Assembly: GCA_947491225.1 (NCBI GenBank)
Contig: CANLIE010000001.1
Span: 114,262 to 178,261, forward strand
Source: an uncultured Cellulophaga sp.
GTDB lineage: Bacteria; Bacteroidota; Bacteroidia; Flavobacteriales; Flavobacteriaceae
Length of the DNA stretch: 64,000 bases
Direction of reading: 5' to 3'
Part shown: positions 9,236 through 17,622 of the stretch, in pieces
Layout: each line of letters begins with the position of its first letter
How positions within the stretch are numbered: position 1 is the first letter of the stretch
Program-made: the position numbers and the translations under genes
Notes under the pieces: model-generated
What the model saw: the letters and a program-made list of their open reading frames with translations, nothing else
What the model was told of the DNA's origin: nothing
Database searches by the model: none

Positions 9236-9395
9236 CCTATTGCGTGTCTGTTTTTAGCAATATAATCACTACAACACCTTAAATTTATTTCAGGGGGCAT
9301 ATTGCAGAAGATTGGTTTGACTCTGAAACAAGTTCATAATAACGCTCTCCTTAACCTTAACATTGCTTAACGGACATACAATTGCAATTTAATAC
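9236..9395. repeat. Diverged intergenic repeat, copy B
   Basis: Counterpart of 8048-8215 in the same orientation (CTTAAATTTATTTCAGG, CTCTGAAACAAGTT, ACGGACATACAA). It ends about 4 bp before the CRP/FNR-like site of the copper-receptor operon. Apart from this repeat and the promoter, 9026-9486 shows nothing. Confidence 0.45.
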
Positions 9396-9398
9396 AAA

Positions 9399-9442
9399 TT
9401 GACATTTATCATATTTATACCCATATAAATATTGTTATTTTG
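9399..9442 (+). promoter_or_regulatory. CRP/FNR-type site and promoter of the copper-receptor operon
   Basis: TTGACATTTATCAT (9399-9412) is a near match to the FNR/DNR palindrome TTGAT-N4-ATCAA. A near -7 element TTATTTTG at 9435-9442 (one mismatch to TAnnTTTG) follows. The palindrome centre is 36.5 bp from the last G of the -7 element, the same as for the nosZ operon, and fits a class II activator position near -42. Activation by a CRP/FNR-family regulator is inferred. Confidence 0.55.
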
Positions 9443-9486
9443 TAGAGTAAATGAGTCTACTTATTATGACCCATAACTAAGAATAA

Positions 9487-9861
9487 ATGAAAAGTTTTGT
9501 AATCTTATCAGTAACTTTCCTTATGCTTATAAAGCCTTTATGGCCTGTAGCAGAGTATGTTATTAACTATGATTACATTTCTAATATACTTTGTGAGAAC
9601 AAAGATAAGCCTAATCTTAACTGTAATGGCAAATGTTATTTAGTAAAGCAATTATCCAAAGAAAACAGTAATTCCAATGATAATCCATTTAATGAACAGC
9701 TTAAAGCTGAAATACTAAATATTATATTTTTTCAATCTTTAACCAATTTTAGTTTTGGAATTGTTAATGAGAACCACCTAAAAAATAATTTTAGAAATCC
9801 TAAAACTTTAATAGTAGGTTCATACATAGCCGAAAGTTTACAACCTCCTGAGTTTTACTAA
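9487..9861 (+). CDS. Small Cys-containing hypothetical protein, first gene of copper-uptake unit
   Basis: 124 aa with an N-terminal hydrophobic segment (FVILSVTFLMLIKPLWPVAEYVI). A central motif LCENKDKPNLNCNGKCYL with three Cys could bind a metal or form disulfides. The C-terminus has no recognised domain. It lies 84 bp upstream of the copper receptor and under the same CRP/FNR-like promoter. I infer an envelope accessory role in copper supply. No function is established from the sequence. Confidence 0.6.
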   Translation: MKSFVILSVTFLMLIKPLWPVAEYVINYDYISNILCENKDKPNLNCNGKCYLVKQLSKENSNSNDNPFNEQLKAEILNIIFFQSLTNFSFGIVNENHLKNNFRNPKTLIVGSYIAESLQPPEFY

Positions 9862-9945
9862 TTCAATTCTCAGAAATACAACTCGCACACATTATGGTTC
9901 TGGTTGTATTCAATTTTTTTTTTGAATTAGTTAAAACACACAGCA

Positions 9946-12012
9946 ATGAAAGCTCATATAACTGTGCCCTCTTTAAATGTTATTAAAGAGATACAAGCAC
10001 GTATGGTAATATTACTATGCCTTGCATTATCATTTCTTATGGTAACTTTTACTGTAAATGCTCAAAAAGTGATTACAAAATCTCAAGATACCATACTACC
10101 TCTCATTACTCTAAATGAAGTGATCTTGATTTCTGCAAAGCAAGAATTGCAATACCAAAAACAATACAAACCATTATCTTCTTTAGATGAATATTTAGAA
10201 TTTTCAAGAAAAGTAGATATGATTAAACGTGGGGCTTATGCTTGGGAACCTACGTTAAACAATATGACTTCAGAAAGATTATCTGTTACTATTGATGGTA
10301 TGAAGGTTTTTGGCGCTTGTACTGATAAAATGGATCCAATAACTTCCTATGTAGATGTATCTAATCTATCTAAAGCACATATCATATCTGGTCAAAAAGG
10401 TGCAGCGTATGGATCTACAATTGGAGGTGCCATAAATTTGGAACTAGATAAAAGTAATTTTAAAGGAACTGGCTTTAAAGCTAGTATAGAAAATAGTTAT
10501 GAAACCAACAATAAGCTTAAAGTTATAGGGGCTGAAGCAAATTTTTCAAATACTGATTTCTATGTAGATAGTGATATTGTTTATCGTAAAGCAGAAAATT
10601 ATAGTGACGGAGACGGGAAAGAAATAGCCTTTTCTCAATATGAAAAATACAACGTTTCAATAAATGGCGGATATAAAACAAACCCAAAGAATGCAATAAC
10701 CGCAACTCTTATTTTTGATGAAGCCCATAACATAGGTTATCCTGCGCTACCAATGGATGTTTCATTGGCACGTGCACTTATTACATCTATAGGTTTTGAA
10801 AATGATAGTATTGGTGCTTTTAGCAATTTTAAATCCAAAATATACTATAATACGGTTACCCATATAATGGACGATTCTAAGCGCCCAGACGTTCCCATAA
10901 GAATGGATATGCCTGGTTGGAGTGACACTTATGGTTTTATGTCTGAAGCCAAACTAAAAACTAAAAAACATTCTTTCTTATTAAAATGGGATGGTTTTTA
11001 TAACCAATCTTTGGCTGAAATGACAATGTATCCCAACAATCCTAATGAAAGGTCTATGTTTATGTTAACCTGGCCAGACATTCGTACATTAAACTCAGGA
11101 ATTTACGCTGAAGATGATATTTCTTTTAAGAAAAGTAGTTTTAATATCTCTACTAGAGTTGCAATACAAAACAGTACAATTGCAGATGAATTTGGATTAA
11201 ATAGCCTTAAAATATTTTATCCAAACATAAACAAAAATCAGGTACGAGTATTAAAAAGTCTATCAGTCCAATGGCATAAAAATTTTGTCCCTTATAGACT
11301 AAACTTTGGGTTGTCTTATGGAGATCGTGCCCCATCTGTATCAGAAGCATATGGCTTTTACCTTTTTAATAGTTTTGACAATCATGACTATATTGGAGAC
11401 CCAAAACTAAAGAATGAAGAATCTTTAGAGGCAAATGCTAAAATTTCTATAGAGAAATCCAATTATGAATTAGGAATAGAAAGCACGGCTTTTAGAATGC
11501 CTAATTATATAATTGGAGAGATAGACACATCATTAAGCACAATGACTATTGGTGCAGATGGTGTAAAAATTTATAAAAATCTTACTTATGCCAACCTTAT
11601 AAATGTTGCTATAAATGGACAATATAAAATATTTCCTGAATTGGTTTTAGACGGACAGGTTTCCTATCATAGAGGAAAAGACAACAAAAATAGAAACTTA
11701 CCCTTTATTAGTCCGCTATCTTATAGCTCATCAATACAATACAACAAAAAAAGATTTTCTGGAACATTTAAAATTAGAGGAGCTGCAAAGCAAGTTAATT
11801 TTAACTCAGATTTTGGGGAAGATCAAACCTTGGCTTATACTGTATTCTCATTAAACTTTGGAAAAACCTTTTATCTAAATAACGATTTAGTATATGCAAA
11901 AATGGGCGTTGAGAATCTTTTTGACAAAAAATACTCTACCTATACCGATTGGAAAAATATTCCTAGAATGGGGCGCAATTTTTTTATAACACTAACCTAT
12001 TCAATGTACTAA
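9946..12012 (+). CDS. nosA: TonB-dependent copper receptor, NosA/OprC family
   Basis: 688 aa with a signal region ending at about VNAQ (residue 40), then a plug and a beta-barrel ending in an aromatic strand (FFITLTYSMY). The plug has GACTDKMDPITSYV, where C125 and M129 give the CxxxM part of the OprC copper site. The H306-I-M308 stretch (TVTHIMDD) supplies the HxM part, in the expected order. NosA/OprC proteins import copper across the outer membrane and are needed for loading nitrous-oxide reductase in some denitrifiers. Its position just upstream of the nos genes supports this role. Symbol by family similarity. Confidence 0.85.
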   Translation: MKAHITVPSLNVIKEIQARMVILLCLALSFLMVTFTVNAQKVITKSQDTILPLITLNEVILISAKQELQYQKQYKPLSSLDEYLEFSRKVDMIKRGAYAWEPTLNNMTSERLSVTIDGMKVFGACTDKMDPITSYVDVSNLSKAHIISGQKGAAYGSTIGGAINLELDKSNFKGTGFKASIENSYETNNKLKVIGAEANFSNTDFYVDSDIVYRKAENYSDGDGKEIAFSQYEKYNVSINGGYKTNPKNAITATLIFDEAHNIGYPALPMDVSLARALITSIGFENDSIGAFSNFKSKIYYNTVTHIMDDSKRPDVPIRMDMPGWSDTYGFMSEAKLKTKKHSFLLKWDGFYNQSLAEMTMYPNNPNERSMFMLTWPDIRTLNSGIYAEDDISFKKSSFNISTRVAIQNSTIADEFGLNSLKIFYPNINKNQVRVLKSLSVQWHKNFVPYRLNFGLSYGDRAPSVSEAYGFYLFNSFDNHDYIGDPKLKNEESLEANAKISIEKSNYELGIESTAFRMPNYIIGEIDTSLSTMTIGADGVKIYKNLTYANLINVAINGQYKIFPELVLDGQVSYHRGKDNKNRNLPFISPLSYSSSIQYNKKRFSGTFKIRGAAKQVNFNSDFGEDQTLAYTVFSLNFGKTFYLNNDLVYAKMGVENLFDKKYSTYTDWKNIPRMGRNFFITLTYSMY

Positions 12013-12109
12013 TTCAGTATACCTAAAAGATATAATTTTTCAATAAAAACAAATAATTAAAAATAAGACAAACAGACAACTGTTAGTCAGAAAAATAAAA
12101 ATATAAATT

Positions 12110-12961
12110 ATGAAATCATTTAAATTAATACTAGTAGCGATAATCTTATCAGTAACCTTTTCTTCATGTACCAAAGATGACGATTCTTCGGTTGACAATG
12201 AGAATCTTTTGGCAAATTACACCTTACTTAAAACACTAAAATCTAATAACTACAATATTGAAGTATATTCTGAAGAAGAAGAATTTACCGTTGGTTACAA
12301 TGAGCTTTTTATTCGTATTAAAGAAGGTACAAGTGAAAACTATCTTCCAAATGCAGAATTTTCGTGGAAACCCATTATGCATATGACACAAATGGTGCAC
12401 TCTTGTCCAAAATCAGAAATTGTTAAAATAAAAAATGAATCCATATACAAAGGCTACATTGTGTTTCAAATGCCAGGCAACACAGATGAATATTGGGAGC
12501 TTACTATAAATTTTAGTATTGATAACAAGGAATACAAAGCTACGACTCAAATAGACGTTAAAGCCCCATTAGATGATAAGCGCAGAGTAAATACTTTTAT
12601 GGGTAGTGATGATTCTCGTTATGTATTGGCAATGCTGCCCATAAACCCAAAAGTATCTTTAAATGATTTTTCTGCTGTACTTTTTAAAATGGAAAATATG
12701 ATGAATTTTCCCATAGTTGAAAATTATAAAGTAATGTTAGACCCAAGAATGCCAGGAATGGGTAACCATAGTTCTCCTAACAATGTTGATTTAATTTATG
12801 ACACTAATGATAAAACCTATAAGGGTAAATTATCATTAACAATGACTGGTTACTGGAAAATAAACTTAAAATTAATAAATGATGTAGCAGAAACTATAAA
12901 AGGAGAAGACATTACGGAAGAAAACCCAGAAAGTAGCCTCTTTTTTGAATTAGAATTCTAG
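12110..12961 (+). CDS. Met/His-rich copper-binding lipoprotein
   Basis: 283 aa. The lipobox FSSC is followed by an acidic tether (TKDDDSSVDNE). Copper-type Met/His clusters are seen: WKPIMHMTQMVHSC, MENMMNFP and DPRMPGMGNHSSPNN. The last block together with the closing strand GYWKINLKL resembles the YtkA/FixH-like immunoglobulin domain family, which often handles Cu(I). It is the third gene of the copper-receptor unit. Probable role: an outer-membrane-anchored periplasmic copper carrier that takes copper from the receptor. Binding is inferred from residue pattern and context. Confidence 0.7.
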   Translation: MKSFKLILVAIILSVTFSSCTKDDDSSVDNENLLANYTLLKTLKSNNYNIEVYSEEEEFTVGYNELFIRIKEGTSENYLPNAEFSWKPIMHMTQMVHSCPKSEIVKIKNESIYKGYIVFQMPGNTDEYWELTINFSIDNKEYKATTQIDVKAPLDDKRRVNTFMGSDDSRYVLAMLPINPKVSLNDFSAVLFKMENMMNFPIVENYKVMLDPRMPGMGNHSSPNNVDLIYDTNDKTYKGKLSLTMTGYWKINLKLINDVAETIKGEDITEENPESSLFFELEF

Positions 12962-13050
12962 GTCTTTTTTCTATTAATTGAAAAAGCTATTTAATGATCT
13001 ATTAAGAAAATCATTCTAAATTTATTTCAAAACCTCAGCATAGAATTTTA

Positions 13051-13102
13051 AAGCCTGAGTTTAATATAAGAAAAGTTAAATTCTTACATTAAACTCAGGC
13101 TT
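13051..13102. repeat. 22-bp palindrome (compact form of the 3781-3982 repeat)
   Basis: Arms at 13051-13072 and 13081-13102 are reverse complements at 21 of 22 positions with an 8-bp loop. They contain CCTGAGTT...TAAGAA, the same ends as the repeat at 3781-3982. It lies about 90 bp after the copper lipoprotein stop and could act as its terminator, though no clear T run follows. Otherwise 12962-13275 shows no gene. Confidence 0.6.
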
Positions 13103-13275
13103 AAAGTGTTGTAAAAACTAAAACTTCTAGAACTCCTAAAACTCAGGGAGTCAAAATTTTAGTTAGCCTCCTAGCTTACTTCTTTAATTAATATTCCACA
13201 AATAGTGTTGCCTTATTATAACAAATATTAATTCTCTTTATCCTTGAACAAGAATAAAAGACCTTTTTATCCCTA

Positions 13276-13321
13276 ATATGATATAAATCATATTTTTCTC
13301 TATAATCTACAATTACCTTTG
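13276..13321 (+). promoter_or_regulatory. CRP/FNR-type operator and promoter of the nosZ operon
   Basis: ATATGATATAAATCATAT (13276-13293) is an FNR/DNR-type palindrome with TGAT-N4-ATCA half-sites. A perfect -7 element TACCTTTG is at 13314-13321. The centre (13284.5) lies 36.5 bp from the end of the -7 element, fitting a class II activator site near -42. This suggests induction of N2O respiration by a CRP/FNR-family sensor of oxygen or nitric oxide; the regulator gene is not in the window. Confidence 0.7.
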
Positions 13322-13348
13322 ACTTATAAACTTTAAAACAATCATAAA

Positions 13349-13852
13349 ATGAAAATAAGTATTACAAGTTTAGTAATGGTACTTTTTATACTTCTGACAA
13401 GTTGTGGAGGTAAAGAAGAAAAAAAAGAAGGTTTTAGTGTTGATCGTTCAAAAAAAACTGAAAAGCCTACTAAGGTAGCTCCAGTAAGTAATGAAGTTCC
13501 CGCTTCAAAACGTGTTATTCTAGAAAACAAAGGTGTGGGACAAATTAAATCTATTACACTTGACGCAGAAATAGATACAAAAATGGCAAGTGAAGGTGAG
13601 GCAATTTTTAAAACCAACTGTTCTGCTTGTCATAAAATAGAGAAACGTTTCATAGGTCCATCACCAAAAGGAATTCTAGAAAGAAGAAGCCCTGAGTGGA
13701 TTATGAATATGATACTGGATCCAAAATTAATGACAGAAGAAGATCAATGTGCTAAAGATTTGTTAATTGAGTTTAATGGAGCTGCAATGGCTAACCAAAA
13801 CCTTACTGTAGAACAAACCAGATCTATTTTAGAATATTTTAGAACCCTATAA
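13349..13852 (+). CDS. Monohaem cytochrome c lipoprotein of the nos cluster
   Basis: 167 aa. The lipobox is LTSC (Cys at residue 19), followed by a charged linker. The haem c site is CSACH in TNCSACHKIEKRFIGPSP, and the probable distal Met is in FNGAAMANQNL. This class I cytochrome c architecture fits an electron donor to NosZ, tethered to a membrane on the periplasmic side. It is the first gene of the nosZ operon, 11 bp before the fasciclin gene. A similar small cytochrome is a regular part of clade II nos clusters, often called nosC; I leave the symbol empty because names vary. Confidence 0.88.
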   Translation: MKISITSLVMVLFILLTSCGGKEEKKEGFSVDRSKKTEKPTKVAPVSNEVPASKRVILENKGVGQIKSITLDAEIDTKMASEGEAIFKTNCSACHKIEKRFIGPSPKGILERRSPEWIMNMILDPKLMTEEDQCAKDLLIEFNGAAMANQNLTVEQTRSILEYFRTL

Positions 13853-13863
13853 ACATAGAAGTT

Positions 13864-14442
13864 ATGAATACCAACAACCTTAAATCTTTGATTGGTTCTT
13901 TTTTGATAATGCTTTTTATTTTAAGCTGCAAAAATGAACCAAAAACAGAAAACACTTCCGTTCCTAAAACTACTGAAACGGAAAATACAGAAAAGAAAGG
14001 TCAAGCCTTTATCGAAGATGATGGGTCTACACCCAATGTCCTACAAATAGCCATAGGTTCCCCAGAACATAGCACCTTGGTGACAGCAGTACAAGCAGCA
14101 GATTTAGAAAATTCACTTGTTAATGCAGGGCCTTTAATGGTTTTTGCACCAACCAATAAAGCCTTTGATGCATTACCAGCAGAAACTGTAAAAGATTTAT
14201 TAAAACCAGAAAACAAAGCTACTTTGGCCAATATTTTAAAACATCATGTTACTGCTGGCAACTATACGATAGACTTCTTAAAAAAATTCAAAAAATTGGG
14301 TCAAGCAAATGATCAAAATACAACAGTAGAAGTAAAAGGGAATGATGTTTATGTTGGCGGCGCCAAGATTATTGCAAGTATTCCTGCTGGTAATGGAATA
14401 GTACACGTAGTAGATAAAGTGATTATTCCGCCTTCAAAATAA
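13864..14442 (+). CDS. Fasciclin (FAS1) domain lipoprotein in the nos operon
   Basis: 192 aa with lipobox ILSC followed by KNEPKTENTS. One FAS1 domain covers residues 60 to 190: LVTAVQAADL, the H1 box FAPTNKAFDALP, ILKHHVTAGNYT, and the H2-like IPAGNGIVHVVDKVIIPP. FAS1 domains mediate adhesion or protein contact; a catalytic role is not expected. It lies between the cytochrome c and nosZ genes and 33 bp before nosZ, so it is surely co-transcribed. I infer a scaffold or assembly role on the periplasmic surface. Confidence 0.85.
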   Translation: MNTNNLKSLIGSFLIMLFILSCKNEPKTENTSVPKTTETENTEKKGQAFIEDDGSTPNVLQIAIGSPEHSTLVTAVQAADLENSLVNAGPLMVFAPTNKAFDALPAETVKDLLKPENKATLANILKHHVTAGNYTIDFLKKFKKLGQANDQNTTVEVKGNDVYVGGAKIIASIPAGNGIVHVVDKVIIPPSK

Positions 14443-14475
14443 GTACAAATTAAAGACAACTAAAAATCATTGAAA

Positions 14476-16440
14476 ATGAAAAAGTACAATTATTATTTAT
14501 TAACGCTTATTGGGGCAGCTGCATTACTTAGCAGTTGTGGCAATCAAAATGGTGGCGGCAAATCCTCTAATGGAGCCTTATCCTCAAGTGCTGCAGAAAA
14601 AGTATATGTAGCTCCAGGAGAGCAAGATGAATTTTATGCATTTATGTCTGGCGGATATAGTGGAAACCTAACAGTATACGGTTTACCATCTGGTCGTATG
14701 TTTAAAGAAATCCCAGTATTCTCTCAATTTCCAACTTCTGGATATGGTTATTCAGAAGAAACAAAACCAATGTTAAATACCTCTTTTGGATTTGTACCAT
14801 GGGATGATGCGCACCACCCAGATATTTCACAAACCAAAGGAGTCTTAGACGGAAGATGGATTTTTATAAACGGTAACAACACACCCCGTATAGCTAAAAT
14901 TGATTTAACAACTTTTGAAACCACCGAAATAATTGAAATTCCTAATAGTGCAGGGAACCATAGTTCTTCATTTATAACGGAAAACACTGAATATGTAGTT
15001 GCTGGCACACGTTTTTCCGTTCCAGTTCCACAAAGAGATATGCCTATAAACGAGTATAAAGGAAACTTTAAAGGAGCGTTATCATTCATAAGCGTAGCTC
15101 CAGATGATGGTAAATTAAACCTTGAGTTTCAGATAATGATGCCTGGGTTTAACTATGATCTTTCTCATCCAGGTCGTGGAAAATCTCACGGTTGGTTCTT
15201 CTTTACAACTTACAATACTGAGGAGGCAAATTCGCTTTTAGAAGTTAACGCTTCACAAAATGATAAAGATTTTATTGCTGCCATTAATTGGAAAAAAGTA
15301 GAAGAATATGTAAAAAATGGCGGTGGCGAAAAAATGCCCGCTAACTATGCACATAATGTTTATGATGAGCATACACACACAGCTACTTCTACTATGAAAA
15401 AAGAAGTAATAACTGTTGATCCTACCAAAATACCAGGCGCAGTATTCTTTTTACCAACACCTAAGTCTCCTCATGGCTGTGATGTTGATCCTTCTGGAGA
15501 ATATATCATTGGAAACGGAAAATTATCAGCCGATTTAACAGTGCATTCTTTTGATAATATGATTGCTGCTATTGAAGGCAAAAAATTTGATGGAGAAGCG
15601 TACGGAATTCCTATTTTAAAATTTGAAGATGTGCTTGCCGGAACTGTTAAAAGTGGTGGTTTAGGTCCACTGCATACAGAGTTTGATGGCAAAGGAAATG
15701 CATACACTACATTTTTTATATCATCAGAAGTTGTAAAATGGAAACTAGGCACTTGGGAAGTATTAGATAGAAAACCAACTTTCTACTCAGTAGGACACTT
15801 AATGATTCCTGGAGGAAACTCAGCCAAACCTTATGGAAAATATGTAGTAGCTATGAACAAGATTACAAAAGATCGCTACCTACCTACAGGTCCAGAACTG
15901 GAACACTCTGCTCAATTGTATGATATTACAGGAGATAAGATGGAGCTAATTTATGATTTTCCAACGCATGGAGAACCACACTACGCTGCTGGTATTCCTG
16001 CTGAACTTTTATCCTCTAAATCTAAAAAAATATATAGATTAACAGAAAACAAACATCCTTACGCTGTTTTAAGCCCAGATAAAGCTAGAGTAGAACGTAA
16101 TGGCAAAGAGGTTCACGTTTATATGTCTATGATTCGTAGTCACTTTACACCTGATAATATTGAAGGAATTAAGGTAGGAGATAAAGTATATTTTCATATT
16201 ACAAACCACGAACAAGATTTTGACGTACCACACGGCTTTGCTATGATAGGACAGAATACTTCTGAATTGTTAATTATGCCTGGACAAACCAAAACATCAC
16301 TTTGGGAACCTAAAAAAGAAGGTATATGGCCATTCTATTGTACAGATTTCTGCTCTGCTTTACACCAAGAAATGCAAGGTTACGTAAGAGTATCAGCTGC
16401 AAACTCTAATGTGCCACTAACTTATACACTAGGAGAATAA
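14476..16440 (+). CDS. nosZ: Nitrous-oxide reductase, clade II
   Basis: 654 aa from the ATG at 14476 (a TTG two codons earlier is rejected). It reduces N2O to N2 in the periplasm. The N-terminus is a Sec-type signal with a lipobox-like ALLSSC, not a twin-Arg signal, which places it in clade II. CuZ histidines are seen in DDAHHPD (about 113-114), SPHGCDVD, LGPLHTEF, VGHLMIPGG and GEPHYA. CuA ligands at the C-terminus are His in VPHGF (about 586) and C622, C626, H630 and M633 in YCTDFCSALHQEM. Full length. Followed by a strong hairpin inside the operon. Confidence 0.97.
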   Translation: MKKYNYYLLTLIGAAALLSSCGNQNGGGKSSNGALSSSAAEKVYVAPGEQDEFYAFMSGGYSGNLTVYGLPSGRMFKEIPVFSQFPTSGYGYSEETKPMLNTSFGFVPWDDAHHPDISQTKGVLDGRWIFINGNNTPRIAKIDLTTFETTEIIEIPNSAGNHSSSFITENTEYVVAGTRFSVPVPQRDMPINEYKGNFKGALSFISVAPDDGKLNLEFQIMMPGFNYDLSHPGRGKSHGWFFFTTYNTEEANSLLEVNASQNDKDFIAAINWKKVEEYVKNGGGEKMPANYAHNVYDEHTHTATSTMKKEVITVDPTKIPGAVFFLPTPKSPHGCDVDPSGEYIIGNGKLSADLTVHSFDNMIAAIEGKKFDGEAYGIPILKFEDVLAGTVKSGGLGPLHTEFDGKGNAYTTFFISSEVVKWKLGTWEVLDRKPTFYSVGHLMIPGGNSAKPYGKYVVAMNKITKDRYLPTGPELEHSAQLYDITGDKMELIYDFPTHGEPHYAAGIPAELLSSKSKKIYRLTENKHPYAVLSPDKARVERNGKEVHVYMSMIRSHFTPDNIEGIKVGDKVYFHITNHEQDFDVPHGFAMIGQNTSELLIMPGQTKTSLWEPKKEGIWPFYCTDFCSALHQEMQGYVRVSAANSNVPLTYTLGE

Positions 16441-16466
16441 TCTTAATAGTCTGTTTATTTCAAAAT

Positions 16467-16503
16467 AAAAGCGGGCTGCGTTCTAGGATCAGCCCGCTTT
16501 TTT
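16467..16503 (+). terminator. Strong intra-operon terminator after nosZ
   Basis: AAAAGCGGGCTG / CAGCCCGCTTTTTT, a 12-bp GC-rich stem with an 11-bp loop and a T run, placed 26 bp after the nosZ stop. The maturation genes lie beyond it, so they depend on read-through or on an unrecognised promoter in 16504-16556. Confidence 0.85.
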
Positions 16504-16556
16504 AAACTAAAAAAACCATAACCAATAACTAAGTCTAAATTTTAACATTAAAAGCT

Positions 16557-17177
16557 ATGAAAAAAGCAAGTGTACTAATGATTATTGGCCCGTTACTTTT
16601 CTTGGGGTTATTTGCTTTTCCATTATGGAATATAATGCTTGGAGCTCCCCAGTATCCTGAGCCATTAGGAATGAACATACATATAGATGGTATTCGTGGC
16701 GCATCAGAATTTGACATTCAGAACATAGACGGACTTAATCACTATATAGGTATGCGTAAACTACCAAAAGCAGAAGATATGTGGGAGTTTAGTACTTTTC
16801 CCATAGTAATTGGAGTAATGATTGCGTTGGGTGTACTAATAGGAATACTGGGCTTCTTTAAAAAAGTAAGCTATAAATGGTTTATGGGATGGTTTCTGTT
16901 AATGTCCATTTTAGGAATCCTTGGTATGTATGATTTTAATGCTTGGATGGTAGATTATGGTACAAACCTTGACCCCAATGCAATTATGAAGTTAGCAAAC
17001 CCAGATGGCACTCCTATGAGCTATAAACCGCCGCTTTTTGGACATACAAAGATGCTGAATTTTGATGTTACATCGCTTCCATCTACAGGTGCATGGATGA
17101 TGTTTATTGGTATGATGTTTACTGTTATTGCCTTCTACCTAGGCTTAAAAAGTAAAAGACAATCCACGACTAAATAG
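16557..17177 (+). CDS. Nos-cluster membrane protein (NosB-like)
   Basis: 206 aa with four predicted membrane segments: MIIGPLLFLGLFAFPLW, FPIVIGVMIALGVLIGILGF, WFLLMSILGILGMY and WMMFIGMMFTVIAFYLGL. Two soluble loops sit between them, one with GIRGASEFDIQNIDGLNHYIG and one with FGHTKMLNFDV. Clade II nos clusters usually carry a polytopic membrane gene next to nosZ called nosB; this fits by position and topology, but I have no sequence proof. Possible roles are electron transfer support or copper-related maturation. It is followed by nosL after 7 bp. Confidence 0.6.
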   Translation: MKKASVLMIIGPLLFLGLFAFPLWNIMLGAPQYPEPLGMNIHIDGIRGASEFDIQNIDGLNHYIGMRKLPKAEDMWEFSTFPIVIGVMIALGVLIGILGFFKKVSYKWFMGWFLLMSILGILGMYDFNAWMVDYGTNLDPNAIMKLANPDGTPMSYKPPLFGHTKMLNFDVTSLPSTGAWMMFIGMMFTVIAFYLGLKSKRQSTTK

Positions 17178-17184
17178 ATATGTT

Positions 17185-17613
17185 ATGAAAAAGTTTTTGC
17201 TTGGAATATCTGTTGTATTAACCCTAATAGGATGTAACATAAGTGCAAAACCCATTAATTATGGTTCTGATGGCTGTCACTATTGTAGTATGACAATTGT
17301 AGACAAACAGCATGCAGCTGAATTTGTCACAAAAAAAGGAAGATCCTATGTTTTTGATGCATCTGAATGTATGCTAAACCATTTAAAAGAAATAGACAGT
17401 ACAACTGTTGCCCTTTTTTTTGTAAATGATTACAATACCCCTGGGGAATTGATTGACGCTACACAAGCTACTTATCTTATCAGTAAAAACATTCCAAGCC
17501 CTATGGGAGCGTTTTTATCTGCGTTTGCAACAAAAGAAGAGGCAGAGTATGCATTGTCTAAAAGCCATGGAAAAATTTTTACATGGAAAGAATTATTAAA
17601 TCATTTCAATTAA
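17185..17613 (+). CDS. nosL: NosL copper chaperone lipoprotein
   Basis: 142 aa with lipobox LIGC (Cys17). The NosL metal motif CHYCSM (C31, C34, M36) is followed by the conserved region FDASECMLNHL and by DYNTPGELIDATQATYLIS. NosL binds Cu(I) in the periplasm and delivers it to apo-NosZ with the NosDFY complex. It is tightly packed between the NosB-like gene (7 bp) and nosD (9 bp). Confidence 0.93.
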   Translation: MKKFLLGISVVLTLIGCNISAKPINYGSDGCHYCSMTIVDKQHAAEFVTKKGRSYVFDASECMLNHLKEIDSTTVALFFVNDYNTPGELIDATQATYLISKNIPSPMGAFLSAFATKEEAEYALSKSHGKIFTWKELLNHFN

Positions 17614-17622
17614 CCATTCTTA

